Made by a program: the position numbers and the translations under genes. A DNA stretch of 64,000 bases, from NCBI GenBank assembly GCA_050747245.1, contig JBOGNO010000011.1, positions 62,001-126,000 on the forward strand, in the 5' to 3' direction. Origin of the DNA: JBOGNO01 sp050747245 (lineage in GTDB: Bacteria; Acidobacteriota; Terriglobia; Acidiferrales; UBA7541). The notes beneath the pieces are model-generated. The model was given only the letters and a program-made list of their open reading frames with translations, made no database searches and was not told where the DNA came from. This document shows positions 49,958 to 60,118 of the stretch, one piece after another. The stretch's first letter is position 1, and each line of letters starts with the position of its first letter.

Positions 49958-50917
49958 ATGAATGCGGCAGTGCTGCACGCGTTCGGGAAGCCGCCTCGCT
50001 TTGAGACGTTCGCCGAACCGAGACCGGGCGAGGGGGAAGTGCTGGTGCACGTCTTGGCCGCGGCGCTGCATCCCTCTACCAGGGCGGTCGCAAACGGCTC
50101 ACATTATGCAAGCCCGCGGCAGCTGCCCGCAGTTTGCGGACTCGACGGCTGCGGGCGCCTCGAAGACGGGTCGCGCGTTTTTTTCGGCGGCCCTCGCGCA
50201 CCTTACGGCACCATGGCGGAACGTTGCGTTGTGATGCACAGACTTTGCTGGCCCGTGCCTGACGCAATCGGTGATGCTACTGCTGCAGCTATCGTAAACC
50301 CCGCGCTTTCCTCTTGGATTCCGCTGGTCTGCAGCGCGCACCTCGCGGCCGGAGAGACCGTCTTGATCCTCGGCGCGACAGGCATCGCAGGCAAGCTGGC
50401 GATACAGATCACGAAGCTGCTCGGTGCCGGACGGGTGGTTGCCGCCGGCCGCAACGAACGTGCGCTCGGCACGCTGCATGAGCTCGGCGCCGACGCGACC
50501 ATTCCTCTCGGACTGCCCGAGAAGGAATTGATCGAGGCCTTCTCTCGCGAAGCGGGCGACACAGGCTACAACGTGATCGTCGATTATCTTTGGGGACGCC
50601 CCACGGAAATGCTCTTGGCGGCCCTTACGCGCAAAGAGTTCCTCGTTGAGCCATCGAATGTTCGCCTGCTTCCCATCGGCGAGAGCGCCGGGCCGGCCAT
50701 TTCGCTCCGCGCGGATGTGTTTCGGAGCGCCGGCCTGGCCATCCCCGGGGGCGGTTTTCCGGCTCCCCAGGTCTTCCTCGATATTTACAACGAGCTGATG
50801 GCCCGCGCCGCAAGCGGCCAACTCCGCATTGAAACCGAGTGCGCGCCGCTCTCCGATGTCGAGAGGGCCTGGCAGCGCGGCGATCTGGACGGCCGCAGAC
50901 TCGTAATCGTTCCATAG
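49958..50917 (+). CDS. Quinone-oxidoreductase/zinc-free medium-chain dehydrogenase-like enzyme
   Basis: A 319-residue MDR-superfamily protein from ATG 49958, with GGAGGG about 13 nt upstream. The GroES-like N-terminal domain has EPRPGEGEVLVHVLAAALHP and VCGLDGCGRL. The Rossmann domain has the NADPH-binding AGETVLILGATGIAGKLAIQ and GAGRVVAAGRNE. No structural or catalytic zinc set is present, as in quinone oxidoreductases. It probably reduces quinones or conjugated carbonyls with NADPH. It starts a plus-strand run with folD 79 bp further on. A longer frame that extends to 49571 is rejected because it overlaps the divergent membrane protein. Confidence 0.88.
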   Translation: MNAAVLHAFGKPPRFETFAEPRPGEGEVLVHVLAAALHPSTRAVANGSHYASPRQLPAVCGLDGCGRLEDGSRVFFGGPRAPYGTMAERCVVMHRLCWPVPDAIGDATAAAIVNPALSSWIPLVCSAHLAAGETVLILGATGIAGKLAIQITKLLGAGRVVAAGRNERALGTLHELGADATIPLGLPEKELIEAFSREAGDTGYNVIVDYLWGRPTEMLLAALTRKEFLVEPSNVRLLPIGESAGPAISLRADVFRSAGLAIPGGGFPAPQVFLDIYNELMARAASGQLRIETECAPLSDVERAWQRGDLDGRRLVIVP

Positions 50918-50996
50918 CTGCACCCGCACGCCAGCAGCCGAGTGTCTGTTATCATGGTTCCTTCGAATCATTTTTGAGTTGGGTGAAGGAGCGCTC

Positions 50997-51943
<947 letters not shown>

Positions 51944-51944
<1 letters not shown>

Positions 51945-52552
51945 TGCTGCGCGCGGGACTCACGGGCGGAATTGGCTGCGGGAAATCCACGGTAGCGGCG
52001 ATCCTGCGTGATCTGGGGTGCGCCATCATCGAAGCCGACCGCCTCGCACATTCCCTTCTCGACGCCGGCCAGCCCGCTTACGCCGAAGTGATCGACGAAT
52101 TCGGCCGCGGCATTCTGGACGCACACGCGGCAGTGGATCGTGGCAAGCTGGCGCAGATTGTTTTTCACGATCGCTCGAGGCTGGCGCGCCTGAATGAGAT
52201 TCTCCATCCGCGCGTCCTCGAGCTGATCGGTCAAAACCTCGCGCGCCTCGCCGCGGAAGGCAAGACGGAAATTGCCGTAGTCGAAGCGGCTCTGCTCATC
52301 GAAGCGAATTATCACGGGGAACTGGACCGGCTGATCGTCGTGTGGTGCCGGCCGGAGCAGCAGCGCGAACGCCTGCTGGCGCGCGGCCTCACGGCCGAGC
52401 AAATCGAGCAGCGGATCGCCTCGCAGCTGACGCAAGAGGAAAAGAGGCGCCTGGCCAGCGACGAAATCGATAATTCCGGGACACTCGAAGAGACGCGGCG
52501 ACAAACGGAGAAATTGTTCGCGGAATTCCGCAAACTTGCGGCGCGAGCTTGA
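51944..52552 (+). CDS. coaE: Dephospho-CoA kinase
   Basis: A 202-residue kinase that phosphorylates dephospho-CoA in the last step of coenzyme A synthesis. The P-loop is GGIGCGKST near the N-terminus. IIEADRLAHSLLD holds the substrate-binding Asp, and RLARLNEILHPRVLELI and EAALLIEANYH are conserved. The lid-like LLARGLTAEQIEQRIASQ follows. The start can be ATG 51944 or GTG 51941; both overlap the folD stop. It ends at 52552 with the HtrA gene 105 bp further on. Complete and normal. Confidence 0.95.
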
Positions 52553-52657
52553 GCGGAAACGATTCCGCTGCCGTGGCGTCCAACAAGGGACGCCGGAAAA
52601 CGGAGCAGCTGCAGCGCCGCGGCTTGAATTAGTCTCAAGGATGCAGAGGGACTCGCC

Positions 52658-53800
52658 ATGAACTCGAATATCAATGCACCCCGGACGCTCCGGCTGTTGG
52701 GCGTGGGAATCATTATCGCGCTGGCCGCCTACTGGGCGGGAGCGCGCTGGGGTCCGCGAATTGCGTCTTCCGTGGAGGCCCTGCGCGGCGCTCCCGTGGC
52801 GCAAGGCCCGGCTCTTTCCGGCATCGAAGCGGAAAACGTGCGAATTTATCGCCAGGCCGCTCCGGCGGTGGCAAACATTTACACGCGCACGATGGAGTAC
52901 GACTTTTTCTCCAATCCCGTGCCCGTGGATGGCGCCGGCTCCGGCTTTCTGATTGACGGCGATGGCCGCATTCTCACCAACTATCACGTCGTTCGGGGCG
53001 CGCAGGCCATCGGCGTAATTCTCGGCGACAAGAATCATTACAGCGCGAAGATGATTGGCGCGGACGAGCTCAACGACATCGCGCTGCTGCAAATTGATTT
53101 GCACGGGCGCAAGGTCACTCCGCTCACGCTGGGCGATTCGAGCGTTTTGGAAGTCGGCCAGCGCGTGCTGGCCATCGGCAACCCGTTTGGATTTCAGAGC
53201 ACGCTCACCACCGGGGTAGTTTCAGCGCTCGGGCGCACGGTGCGGACCGGGGAAACGACGCGCATTGATGAAGCGATTCAGACCGACGCAGCCATCAATC
53301 AGGGGAATTCCGGCGGGCCGCTGCTGGATTCGCGCGGCGAAGTGATTGGCATCAATACCGCCATTGAGTCGCCATCGGGTGCGGCGGCGGGTCTGGGTTT
53401 CGCGATTCCCATCAATACCGCGCGGCGCGTTGCCGCTGACTTGATTAGTAATGGCCACGTGCGCCGCGCCACGCTGGGAATCGAGGGCTTGCCCATCTGG
53501 CCCGAACTCGCCCAGGCGATCGGACTGCCGGTGGATCAGGGCTTCCTTATTGAGCGAGTCACAGATGGCGGGCCCGCCCAGCGCGCCGGAATTCGGGGAG
53601 GCACGCGGCAGGTTTCCGCGGGACTGCAATCGTTGCTCGTGGGCGGCGACGTGCTGGTGGCCATTGACGGCAATGAAATCGCGAGCCAGCTCGATTTGAT
53701 TCGCGTGCTGAACCGCAAACGAGCGGGCGATACCGCAACCCTCACCATTTATCGCGGGCGCGAGAAAATGGATATTCGCGTAGCGCTCGGCGAGCAGTGA
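52658..53800 (+). CDS. HtrA/DegP-like serine protease (S1C)
   Basis: A 380-residue protease with an N-terminal anchor (LLGVGIIIALAAYWAGARWG), so it is periplasmic and membrane-tethered like DegS. The catalytic triad is H110 in TNYHVVRG, D140 in LNDIALLQ and S218 in QGNSGGPLLD. The oxyanion and specificity segments (GNPFGFQSTLTTGVVSAL, GLGFAIPINTARR) are intact. One C-terminal PDZ domain follows (about residues 270-375: GGPAQRAGIRGG, VLVAIDGNEIASQLDLIRVL). It degrades or senses misfolded envelope proteins. The ATG 52658 lacks a strong ribosome site. Ends 48 bp before a convergent acyltransferase. Confidence 0.94.
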   Translation: MNSNINAPRTLRLLGVGIIIALAAYWAGARWGPRIASSVEALRGAPVAQGPALSGIEAENVRIYRQAAPAVANIYTRTMEYDFFSNPVPVDGAGSGFLIDGDGRILTNYHVVRGAQAIGVILGDKNHYSAKMIGADELNDIALLQIDLHGRKVTPLTLGDSSVLEVGQRVLAIGNPFGFQSTLTTGVVSALGRTVRTGETTRIDEAIQTDAAINQGNSGGPLLDSRGEVIGINTAIESPSGAAAGLGFAIPINTARRVAADLISNGHVRRATLGIEGLPIWPELAQAIGLPVDQGFLIERVTDGGPAQRAGIRGGTRQVSAGLQSLLVGGDVLVAIDGNEIASQLDLIRVLNRKRAGDTATLTIYRGREKMDIRVALGEQ

Positions 53801-53848
53801 GCGCAGGAACGCTTGCAAGCGGTTTTCGGCTTGGAGACCTGCGAGCAG

Positions 53849-54637
53849 CTAGCTGCGCGGCGCATTCCATTCGGAGCGCAGGCGCTCGCGCTCCGTTTCC
53901 GTGATTTGGAACCAAGATTCGGCCACGTCCCGGCACCGTTCGAGTGCCGCCTGCATCTCCGCGTGCCTCCTTTCGCTCGCTTCGCGGTCGGCATCCCCGG
54001 GAACGTAAATCGGCGGCGCCATGGCGACGACCGCGCGCGAGAAGGGAAGCGGAATCTGAAAGAGGTCCCAGCTTTTTTCGAAAGTGTGCGCGCGTTCCAG
54101 GCCCACGTGGTAGCAGAGGATGGGCTGGCCCGTGCGCCGCGCCAGCATGACCGGGCCGGGCTTGGCCACATAGCGCGGGCCGCGCGGGCCGTCAATGGTG
54201 AAGGCCACGTCGTGGCCTTCCGCGATGCGCTGCGCCATCACCATCAATCCGCGCAATCCGCCGCGCGAAGAGCTGCCTTGCGCCGTGAGGTATCCGAGCT
54301 TTTCGATCACCCGCCGCGTCCACTGGCCGTCGAAGTTCGTGGTGTTCATAATCACCGCGCCCGAATCGCGAAAACGCCAGGTGGCCGAAAAAATCGCGCG
54401 GTGCCAGAAAGCGCCTATGGCACGCTCGCCGTGCGCATGGATTTCTTCGAGGTGCCGCACGCCCAGGTCTTCAAATCGCAGCGTGGGCCCCAATAGTTTC
54501 AGCAGTCCATACACGGCGCCGGCGATAAGCGGAATCTGCATGCGCCGCGCGCGAGAAAGCTCCGGATAGCTCGTGTCGAAATGGATGTTGGCGGCCCGCC
54601 CCTCGCGTCCCGCGCCGGATGTTGTTGGCTGTGTCAC
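53849..54637 (-). CDS. DUF374 lysophospholipid acyltransferase-family protein
   Basis: A 262-residue protein from GTG 54637. The hydrophobic LIAGAVYGLLKLLGPTLRF anchors it to the membrane. DUF374 landmarks are AFWHRAIFSATWRFRDSG (the catalytic HxxxxD-like site is part of this family's variant), GYLTAQGSSSRGGLRGLMVM, VAFTIDGPRGPRYVAKPG and PILCYHVGLERAHTFEKSWD. The family is probably a lysophospholipid or lipid A-precursor acyltransferase. The start lies right after a palindromic divergent promoter, with almost no leader. An internal ATG (MQIPLIAG) is an alternative. It converges with HtrA and diverges from the secreted protein at 54672. Confidence 0.85.
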   Translation of the reverse strand: MTQPTTSGAGREGRAANIHFDTSYPELSRARRMQIPLIAGAVYGLLKLLGPTLRFEDLGVRHLEEIHAHGERAIGAFWHRAIFSATWRFRDSGAVIMNTTNFDGQWTRRVIEKLGYLTAQGSSSRGGLRGLMVMAQRIAEGHDVAFTIDGPRGPRYVAKPGPVMLARRTGQPILCYHVGLERAHTFEKSWDLFQIPLPFSRAVVAMAPPIYVPGDADREASERRHAEMQAALERCRDVAESWFQITETERERLRSEWNAPRS

Positions 54638-54640
54638 AGT

Positions 54641-54653
54641 CCTATAGTATAGG
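54641..54653. promoter_or_regulatory. Symmetric divergent -10 element
   Basis: CCTATA-G-TATAGG is a perfect 13 bp palindrome that gives a TATAGT box on the plus strand (54643-54648) and TATACT on the minus strand (54651-54646). The acyltransferase GTG is 8 bp from the minus-strand box and the secreted protein ATG 18 bp from the palindrome. No convincing -35 boxes were found for either direction. Confidence 0.4.
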
Positions 54654-54671
54654 AGAACCTCGGCCGCCCCG

Positions 54672-55799
54672 ATGTTCCGACAGTTCCAAGCCGCGCGCTT
54701 CACCCGCCGCCGTATCGGCCACTTGCAGAGATTCGCATTCTCCGCGATCGCCGCGCTTTTCATCCTCACGCCGCCCGCGCGCGCGCAATATCCGGAGGGC
54801 GTTATCGGCAGCGTTAAAGGCGATGAAATCTCGGTCGAAAACAGCTCTGGAGTGCTCGCGCCCAATGATCCCTACAGCATCCTCCTCGTCAGCGGAAGCA
54901 TCGTGACCGTTCATTCGGGCCAAGCGGTTCTGGGCCTTGCGGACGGCAAAGGTATCATCAACATCTGCGGCCCGGCGAAGTTCACGGTGCTGTCGGCGAG
55001 CGGGGCGATTACGATTGCGCTCAACTTCGGGAGGCTGCACGTCGAGCTTCCCTCGAGCACTCCCATCACGATTTTTTCCGCCACGACCATTGCCGTGCCG
55101 CTCGCCATAAACGACCAGCCGCGCGACGCGACGGTTGGCCTGGAAGTTTCGGGAATATTTTGCGCGCGCGCCACGGCCGGCGCGGTGCGCATTGAAGACC
55201 AGTTGAGCGGCCAGGAGATGATCGTTCCTCAGCCCGGCGAGCTGTTTCTTTCCGGCGGAAAATTCAACGCCGTGAAGGGAGCGCCCGGAAGTTGCACCTG
55301 CAACGCTCCCGTGGCGCGCGTCGCGCCCTCGATTGCGGAACCTGCGCCGTTGATGACTCCGCCCGCTACGCTGTCACCGTCTCCCGAAACGGCGAAGAAC
55401 TCATCCCCGGCAGGCGAAAAATCCGCTCCTCCCGCGCGCAGCTCCGTTGAGTACAGCATCCCCGCGCCCGCTTCGGACGTTCATCCCGTCGTTTCGGCGC
55501 GCAATGGCGCAGCGCCCGATCCACCCGCGGTCGAAGAGCCGATTTGGAAAGTCATCATGCCGCCGCTGGCCTATTCGTCCTCCGATCCGGCAAAGCCGGC
55601 GGGCGCTCGTGAGCCTCTGCCCGACCCGCAAACGATTTTGCTGGTCCGCGAAGTGCGCATCGCTTCCGATTGGGAATTTCACGGCCACGTGGAACCGCGC
55701 CTGGGAACGCTGGCAACCGCGAAAAATGCTCCGCAACAATCTAAGCCCAAGAAAAAAGGCTTCTGGGCCTTGCTGCGCAGAATGTTTGGAGGATCGTAG
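54672..55799 (+). CDS. Secreted FecR-like beta-domain protein with proline-rich region
   Basis: A 375-residue protein with a signal peptide (FSAIAALFILTPPARAQ). A beta domain of about 170 residues follows, with GVIGSVKGDEISVENSSGVL, IVTVHSGQAVLGLADGKG and GAITIALNFGRLHVELPSST, reminiscent of FecR-type periplasmic domains. A CTCNAPVARVA cysteine pair follows. The next 100 residues are Pro/Ala/Ser-rich, and the C-terminus is basic with a hydrophobic end (KKKGFWALLRRMFGGS). AGGAG lies 17 nt before the ATG. It shares a divergent promoter with the acyltransferase. Function unknown; an envelope role is likely. Confidence 0.72.
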   Translation: MFRQFQAARFTRRRIGHLQRFAFSAIAALFILTPPARAQYPEGVIGSVKGDEISVENSSGVLAPNDPYSILLVSGSIVTVHSGQAVLGLADGKGIINICGPAKFTVLSASGAITIALNFGRLHVELPSSTPITIFSATTIAVPLAINDQPRDATVGLEVSGIFCARATAGAVRIEDQLSGQEMIVPQPGELFLSGGKFNAVKGAPGSCTCNAPVARVAPSIAEPAPLMTPPATLSPSPETAKNSSPAGEKSAPPARSSVEYSIPAPASDVHPVVSARNGAAPDPPAVEEPIWKVIMPPLAYSSSDPAKPAGAREPLPDPQTILLVREVRIASDWEFHGHVEPRLGTLATAKNAPQQSKPKKKGFWALLRRMFGGS

Positions 55800-55807
55800 A
55801 AAAGCAG

Positions 55808-57475
55808 TTACATTCCTTCGTAATTTGGGCCGCCTCCGCCTTCGGGAGGAATCCAGTTGACGATCTGGTAGGGGTCGGCGATGTCGCAGGTCTTGCAGTG
55901 GACGCAATTGGACGCGTTGATTTTCAGCCGCGGAGCGCCTTTCTCCATGACCATCTCGTACACCGCCGCGGGACAATAATACTGGCAGGGATTTCCGAAC
56001 TCGCGGACGCAGCGATCCACGCAAATGCTCGGGTCGAGCACGACGAGATGACACGGCTGATCTTCTTCGTGGCGCGTGCCGGAATGATAGACATCGGTGA
56101 GGCGGTCAAACGTCAGCGCGCCATCGCCCTTGAAGCGCGAAGACTGGTCCACGATCTCCAGCGGGCGATGAAGCTTGTGGAAGTCTTCATATCCCGCGCG
56201 CGAGCGCATCGGATCGACGAAGCCGCGGCCGCCGGTGATGGTTTGCACTCCCGCCTGTGCAAGCCCCAACCACAAGCCGCGGTGAAACGCCTGGTGGAAA
56301 TTTCGCACGGACCGCAACTCTTTGCGAATCCAGCTTTGTTCCAGCCGCGACTCGTACGCGGAGAGAGCCTTGGCCGAGAAGTCGCTGGAGCATAGTGAAT
56401 CGTAAATCGTCTCGGCGGCGAGTATGCCGCTCTTGAGCGCCGTGTGAATTCCTTTGAGGCGCGCGGAATTCAGGAGGCTTCCCGAATCGCCCAGGATCAG
56501 CGCGCCATCGAGAAAACTTTTTGGCCGTGAATACCAGCCGCCGTAGGGAACGGTCTTCGCGCCGTAGCGCACCAGCTTGCCGCCCTCGATGATGCGCCGC
56601 ACGAATGGGTGCGTTTTGTACTTCTGCATAGCTTCGTGCGGATCAAAAAGCGGATCTCCGTATTCAAGGCTGATCACCATGCCGAGCGAAACTCGGTTCT
56701 CGCGCATGCCGTAAATCCAACCGCCGCCGTAGAAGCTCGCGTCCAGCGGGAATCCCATGGTGTGCGCCACCCATCCGGGCGCGACGCGCCCGGCGGGAAC
56801 TTCCCACAATTCTTTGATGCCGATGCCATAGACCTGCGGGTTGAGACCGTCGAGGTAGAAGCGGCCGACGATTTCTTTTGTGAGCGAGCCGCGCGGACCT
56901 TCCGCAAGCACCGTCACTTTTGCGCGCAGCTCGTAGCCGGGGGTGAAGTTGTCCTTGGGCTTGCCATTCTTGTCCACGCCCTTGTCTTCGGTGATGACGC
57001 CCGCGATTCCGGCATCGCTGTAAATCGGTTTCGCGCCGGCAAATTGTGTGAAGAGGTTGATTCCCGATTTTTCCACCAGGCCGCCGAGCCATTTCACCAG
57101 TTTGCTCAGCGAGACGATGTAGTTCCCGTGATTCCTCAGGGGCGGCGGCGTGATGGGAAATTTCCAGGAGCCTTTCGAGGTGAGGAAATATGCGGCGTCG
57201 TCCGTGACCGGAGTGTCGAGCGGGGCGCTCTTTTCGAAATCCGGCACGAGCTCGGCGATTCCGCGCGGATCCATGATTGCGCCCGAAAGCTGGTGCGCAC
57301 CGATTTCCCGCGCCTTTTCGAGCACGTAGATATTTTCGGCCGAAAGAGACGGCTTTTTCCCCGCGCGGTTGTGCTCTTCGATGAGATGCGCCAGCCGCAG
57401 CGCGCACGCCAGCCCCGCCGGCCCCGCTCCCACAATCAGCACATCCGCTTCGAGTGTCTCGCGCTCGATGGACAT
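55808..57475 (-). CDS. Electron-transfer-flavoprotein:ubiquinone oxidoreductase
   Basis: A 555-residue FAD and 4Fe-4S membrane-associated enzyme that passes electrons from ETF to the quinone pool. The FAD site is VLIVGAGPAGLACALRL (residues 12-28). Substrate-domain signatures include QLSGAIMDPRGIAEL and GPRGSLTKEIVGRF. ILGDSGSLLNSARLKGIHTA is the second FAD motif. The C-terminal ferredoxin part has the four cluster Cys in CQYYCPAAVYE and NCVHCKTCDIADP. The final residues GGGGPNYEGM are typical of the enzyme. The etfA gene, on the same strand, lies 6.3 kb upstream, separated by three permease genes; normally these are close together. Confidence 0.95.
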   Translation of the reverse strand: MSIERETLEADVLIVGAGPAGLACALRLAHLIEEHNRAGKKPSLSAENIYVLEKAREIGAHQLSGAIMDPRGIAELVPDFEKSAPLDTPVTDDAAYFLTSKGSWKFPITPPPLRNHGNYIVSLSKLVKWLGGLVEKSGINLFTQFAGAKPIYSDAGIAGVITEDKGVDKNGKPKDNFTPGYELRAKVTVLAEGPRGSLTKEIVGRFYLDGLNPQVYGIGIKELWEVPAGRVAPGWVAHTMGFPLDASFYGGGWIYGMRENRVSLGMVISLEYGDPLFDPHEAMQKYKTHPFVRRIIEGGKLVRYGAKTVPYGGWYSRPKSFLDGALILGDSGSLLNSARLKGIHTALKSGILAAETIYDSLCSSDFSAKALSAYESRLEQSWIRKELRSVRNFHQAFHRGLWLGLAQAGVQTITGGRGFVDPMRSRAGYEDFHKLHRPLEIVDQSSRFKGDGALTFDRLTDVYHSGTRHEEDQPCHLVVLDPSICVDRCVREFGNPCQYYCPAAVYEMVMEKGAPRLKINASNCVHCKTCDIADPYQIVNWIPPEGGGGPNYEGM

Positions 57476-57550
57476 GCGGCCATTCTATCAGAACGATTTC
57501 AAAACTCTTTTATGAGGCGCACGGATTTACGGGGATATCTCGCGCTGCGA

Positions 57551-60028
57551 CTACTCGTATCGCAGCGCGACAATGGGGTCCACGCGCATCGCCCGCCGCG
57601 CCGGGATATAACACGCCAATAGAGTCACGATTGCCATCAAGATGGCAACGATCGCAAACGTGATTGGGTCGGTGGGGCTTACGCCAAACAACAAGCTCGC
57701 CAACAACCGGGTCAGTCCTAAGGCTGCACCGAGCCCGATTGTTAGTCCAGCGAGCGTCAGGAGGATTCCCCGCCGAAACACTGCGAACAGAACATCGCGA
57801 GGCTGCGCTCCGAGAGCCATCCGGACGCCAATTTCGTGCGTCGTCCTCTGAGTCGCGAACGAGACCAGACCGTACACACCAGCGGCAGAGAGAACGGTCG
57901 CGAGAGAAGCAAAAACGAACAGCAGGCGTGCAAGCAAGCGCTCCTCAGAAAATGTTGCGACCACCTGATCTCGCAGTGTGAGCACGTGGAATATGGGCAA
58001 ATCGGGATTCACGCTTGCGACTGCGGCCCGGATGGCAGGAACGAGCGCGCGTGGTTCACCCGCCGTTCTCGCCAGCAGGGTTACATCCGGCTGCCAGGGA
58101 AACATCAGGTAGCTTTGCGCCAGAGGGAGGTAGACGATCGCAGGCGATTCCCGCCGAAAATCGAAGTCGGCAGTGCTGCCGGCGACACCAACGATTTCAA
58201 ACGTTTGATCGAGCGGGCCAACATCTCCGATGTGCATCCCCACGGGATTTTGGCCGGGCCAGAATCGCTCGGCCATGGCTTCATTAATGATCGCTACGCG
58301 GACTGAGTTCGGTGAATCGGCGCGATCGAAATCTCGGCCGCTCAGGATGTGGATTCCTAGGGTAGCAAAATATCCGGGACTCACTCGGTTCAGACCCACC
58401 GGAACTGCCTTGCCGCTTGCGGAACGACCTCCTTCTAAAGTAACGGCCGTAGCCATGCCTGACTGAAGCGGAAAGCCGCCAAGGGCGGCCGATTGGACGC
58501 CAGGTTGAACGCGGAGGGCGTCCAAAATCGGATCAAGCAATGCTGCGGCGCTGTTTTTGTCATAACCCTGGCGTATCGGATCCGTGGAAGCGCCAATCGT
58601 ATGGTCGGGATCGAAACCCAGATCAACCCGAGAGGCTTGCCACAGTGTTCGCGTGAACAGGCCCGCTCCGATAAGCAGAAGTACGGAAGCACTCACTTGA
58701 ATTACCACCAACCATCCCTGCATTGAGAAACGGTGCGAAATCGCGCTTGCGAAGCGCGGCTCGCTCTGAATCACAATCATCGGAGTGGAGCGCGAATTTC
58801 TCCATGCCGGAATTCCACTGCTCGCCATACCCGAGAAAAGAGCTGTCAGAGCTGCAAATGTCAGAACGCGCAGATCAAGGATCGCGGCGGTTCGCTCCAG
58901 AGGAATCAGGTTGGCTGGCGAGGAAGCCACGAGCAATTCGGCGGCCCACTTGGCGAGCACAAGGCCCGTCATGGCGCCCATGGCCGAGACAAGCAAACCT
59001 TCCAGAACGTGCATTCGCATGATCCGAAACCGCGACGCGCCGAGCGCGAGTCGAACTGCAATCTCCCGATGGCGGCTCTCCGATCGTGCCAGAAGTAGTC
59101 CGGCAGAATCGGCGCATGCAATCAGCAAGACAATGAAGGCGATGCCAAACATAAGGAGAGATAAGTTCGCGCGGCCATGCCTTGCCGCATCCTTGGCTGG
59201 AACCAGGACTGGCCACGCGCGTTCGAACCCTGAACCTTCTCCCGGAATGAGTTTGCCTGCTCCAAGCTGTGCAGCAAGCGCGTCGAGCCGCCGCTGCGCT
59301 TGCGCGATGGAAATTCCGTGCTTCAGGCGCCCGACAGCGCCGAAGGGAGCAAATGACTCATGCTTCAGAGGAATCTCGTTCTTTAGCAGGGGATCGACTC
59401 GGAAGCCAGAGGACATCGGCAGCCAGACTTCAGGCAGATTTTCGAAACTTACGCCGCCAAATCCCGCGGGAGTGATTCCTATAATCGTGAAGGAAATACC
59501 ATCAATCAACACCGTCTTTCCGAGGGTATCGGCATCGGGAGGAAAACTCCTTTGCCAAAACTGGTAACTCAGCATTGCGACGGGTGCCGCGCCATAGCGG
59601 TCGTCCTCCGGAAGGATCGTTCGGCCACGCTCGGCACTGACGCCGAGGACCTGAAAATAATTTCCCGTGATCATGCCGGCGTCCACTCGATCTGTACCCA
59701 GCTTCCCGGCGGAGAAATTCACAGGAAGCCGATCCAGATAAGCGGCGAGGCCCACGAAGCAATCCGCGTTGTCCCGATACCGTAGGTAGGTGGGGAAGGA
59801 GAGGGAAAGCCAGCGGCCGTCGTGGATGGTTGGGCCTCCCACAAGGCGGACTACCTCGTCGGGCTTGGTGATCGGGAGCGGCCGGAAAAGAACAGTATCC
59901 ACAAGGCTAAAAATTGCCGTGTTTGCGCCGATCCCCAGCGCCAGCGTCAGCACTGCCACGGCCGTGAAGCCCGGGCTTTTCGCCAGCATGCGAATGCCGA
60001 AGCGGAGGTCCTGAAGCAGCGACGTCAT
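57551..60028 (-). CDS. ADOP-type ABC permease (MacB/FtsX family)
   Basis: An 825-residue permease with two fused MacB-PCD plus FtsX halves. The N-terminus LRFGIRMLAKSPGFTAVAVL and LALGIGANTAIFSLVDTVLF is the typical ADOP start. A periplasmic domain (NYFQVLGVSAERGRTI; FWQRSFPPDADTLGKTVLIDG) precedes the first FtsX (LIACADSAGLLLARSESRHREIAVRLALG). A second periplasmic domain and final FtsX (THEIGVRMALGAQPRDVLFAVF) follow. ADOP proteins are frequent in Acidobacteriota and lack a linked ATPase. Exported substrates are unknown. The stop lies 75 bp upstream of the ETF-QO start, and another copy follows 91 bp away. Confidence 0.93.
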   Translation of the reverse strand: MTSLLQDLRFGIRMLAKSPGFTAVAVLTLALGIGANTAIFSLVDTVLFRPLPITKPDEVVRLVGGPTIHDGRWLSLSFPTYLRYRDNADCFVGLAAYLDRLPVNFSAGKLGTDRVDAGMITGNYFQVLGVSAERGRTILPEDDRYGAAPVAMLSYQFWQRSFPPDADTLGKTVLIDGISFTIIGITPAGFGGVSFENLPEVWLPMSSGFRVDPLLKNEIPLKHESFAPFGAVGRLKHGISIAQAQRRLDALAAQLGAGKLIPGEGSGFERAWPVLVPAKDAARHGRANLSLLMFGIAFIVLLIACADSAGLLLARSESRHREIAVRLALGASRFRIMRMHVLEGLLVSAMGAMTGLVLAKWAAELLVASSPANLIPLERTAAILDLRVLTFAALTALFSGMASSGIPAWRNSRSTPMIVIQSEPRFASAISHRFSMQGWLVVIQVSASVLLLIGAGLFTRTLWQASRVDLGFDPDHTIGASTDPIRQGYDKNSAAALLDPILDALRVQPGVQSAALGGFPLQSGMATAVTLEGGRSASGKAVPVGLNRVSPGYFATLGIHILSGRDFDRADSPNSVRVAIINEAMAERFWPGQNPVGMHIGDVGPLDQTFEIVGVAGSTADFDFRRESPAIVYLPLAQSYLMFPWQPDVTLLARTAGEPRALVPAIRAAVASVNPDLPIFHVLTLRDQVVATFSEERLLARLLFVFASLATVLSAAGVYGLVSFATQRTTHEIGVRMALGAQPRDVLFAVFRRGILLTLAGLTIGLGAALGLTRLLASLLFGVSPTDPITFAIVAILMAIVTLLACYIPARRAMRVDPIVALRYE

Positions 60029-60118
60029 CGCGCCCCCTCACTTCAATTCTGTGGATTATTCAATCACGAGTCTCTGCTCAAGGAAAGTGCTGGGATGGTG
60101 CAATCCTAACAAGCCGCA

